A program made the translations under genes and the position numbers. The notes beneath the pieces are model-generated. The model saw only the letters and a program-made list of their open reading frames with translations, searched no databases and was not told the origin of the DNA. 64,000 nt of DNA from Bremerella sp. JC817 (lineage in GTDB: Bacteria; Planctomycetota; Planctomycetia; Pirellulales; Pirellulaceae). The first letter of the stretch is position 1, and each line of letters begins with the position of its first letter. The DNA lies in NCBI RefSeq assembly GCF_040718835.1, contig NZ_JBFEFG010000274.1, positions 558,001-622,000 on the forward strand, written 5' to 3'. Shown one piece after another: positions 63,414 through 64,000 of this stretch.

Positions 63414-64000
63414 TTATTTGGACGGCGGCGCGAACTGCTGAAGCTGATCGCGAGCGTCTCCCAAAATGTCCGTATCCGGCATGCCCCGGCGAATCTCGTC
63501 TAGAATATCGGCCAGCTTCTGCTGTTCTTCCTCGCTACGGAACTCGCCCATAATTTTCTTACGCTTGTCGGTCGACATCGCTTTGACGATCTTCACCACG
63601 TCGGTCATCGCCTTGTCGTCCCGCTCGAGCATCATCAGAATTTGTTCTTTCGCCTGGCGTGGATCTAATGCTTCCAGCGTCCGCTGCACTTCCACGATAG
63701 CTTCATCCAGCACACCATCTTCCAGGGCTTTCAGACGCTGATCGAAACCTTGCTTTAACTGGTCGTAACGCCGACGTTCTTCCATCAGGCTCGATTGCAT
63801 GTTCCGCAGGTTCTCGATCCCGGTATCCAGTGCTTGCAGGCGAAAGTCGAGTGCCAGATGTCGCTGGGCACGCTCGTCGATAATCTGCTGCATGTCCGGC
63901 TCTTCGTTGTCTTCTTCCGGCTCGTCCTCTTTCTGGATTTCTTCCCGGATCGCATCTTCGTCGATGCCATAGACGATCGCCATCAGCGAGTAGAAACGCT
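63414..64000 (-). CDS. MotE-like flagellar protein, 5' end cut by window edge
   Basis: An acidic, helical protein: EEIQKEDEPEEDNEEP..., a coiled coil (LQALDTGIENLRNMQSSLMEERRRYDQLKQGFDQRLK), and a C-terminal domain (DPRQAKEQILMMLERDDKAMTDVVKIVKAMSTDKRKKIMGEFRSEEEQQKLADILDEIRRG) that resembles the MgtE intracellular N domain of MotE. The frame remains open to the right edge (RFYSLMAIVYGID), so the start is probably outside. Adjacent to fliK, as MotE often is. An ATG at 63983 is a possible internal start. Confidence 0.72.
   Translation of the reverse strand, partial: RFYSLMAIVYGIDEDAIREEIQKEDEPEEDNEEPDMQQIIDERAQRHLALDFRLQALDTGIENLRNMQSSLMEERRRYDQLKQGFDQRLKALEDGVLDEAIVEVQRTLEALDPRQAKEQILMMLERDDKAMTDVVKIVKAMSTDKRKKIMGEFRSEEEQQKLADILDEIRRGMPDTDILGDARDQLQQFAPPSK

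Overview
The window looks like chromosomal DNA of a planctomycete, most likely order Pirellulales (a Blastopirellula/Bremerella-type organism). The evidence is three DUF1559 pseudopilin-like proteins ([10 protein letters not shown]...[14 protein letters not shown]), an ECF-type sigma factor overlapping a FecR-domain protein, several small lipoproteins, an alternate GlmU-type protein, moderate GC content and long single-strand gene runs. No rRNA, CRISPR array or insertion sequence was seen. There is one tRNA, tRNA-Leu(CAA).

Left part (1-15.5 kb): the end of a HAD phosphatase, an unknown gene, a small YjfB-like motility protein, a vWA/MoxR-ATPase pair, a secreted alpha/beta hydrolase, membrane and secreted proteins of unknown role, an HD phosphohydrolase, purB, a lipoprotein plus DUF1559 pair, and a Fur-family regulator. 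From 15.7 to 28.5 kb: an FlgM-like anti-sigma-28 protein with a long leader, a gene-poor stretch with a CRP-like palindrome, an L7/L12-like membrane protein, then a co-oriented set of sigma factor, FecR protein, DUF1559 protein, lipoprotein and a large secreted TIM-barrel-like protein. A second DUF1559/lipoprotein pair faces it on the other strand. An enoyl-CoA hydratase and an RpoD-type sigma factor follow.

From 28.5 to 36.7 kb the content is accessory-like: a membrane-anchored barnase with its overlapping barstar, a bestrophin-like channel, a cold-shock/DUF1294 protein, a second barstar-fold protein without a nuclease, a thioredoxin-like protein, an AbrB/Doc toxin-antitoxin pair, a small unknown protein, and a tyrosine integrase broken by an in-frame stop between its HxxR box and its tyrosine. 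An unknown reverse-strand gene then lies before tRNA-Leu. This fits a degraded integrative element stranded beside a tRNA gene.

From 37 kb on: metF, the GlmU-like gene, a diguanylate cyclase and an aspartoacylase-like hydrolase, followed by a large flagellar region on the minus strand. Its transcription order from the right edge is motE-like, fliK, flgD, flgE, flbD, motA, motB, fliL, fliN, fliO, fliP, fliQ, fliR, flhB. Two plus-strand genes (a sulfotransferase and a phospholipase-like/helix-hairpin-helix fusion) interrupt it, and then come flhA, flhF, flhG-like, a small membrane protein and a FliA/WhiG sigma factor. Together these encode the export gate, part of the switch, the stator, the hook and its length control, and the number and sigma control. 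FlgM at 15.7 kb and the YjfB-like gene at 1.4 kb belong to the same system at a distance. Several flagellar proteins are unusual: a 946-residue hook protein with three inserted repeats, an FlhG-like protein without the P-loop lysines, FlhB with NPTE instead of NPTH, and no fliM between fliL and fliN.
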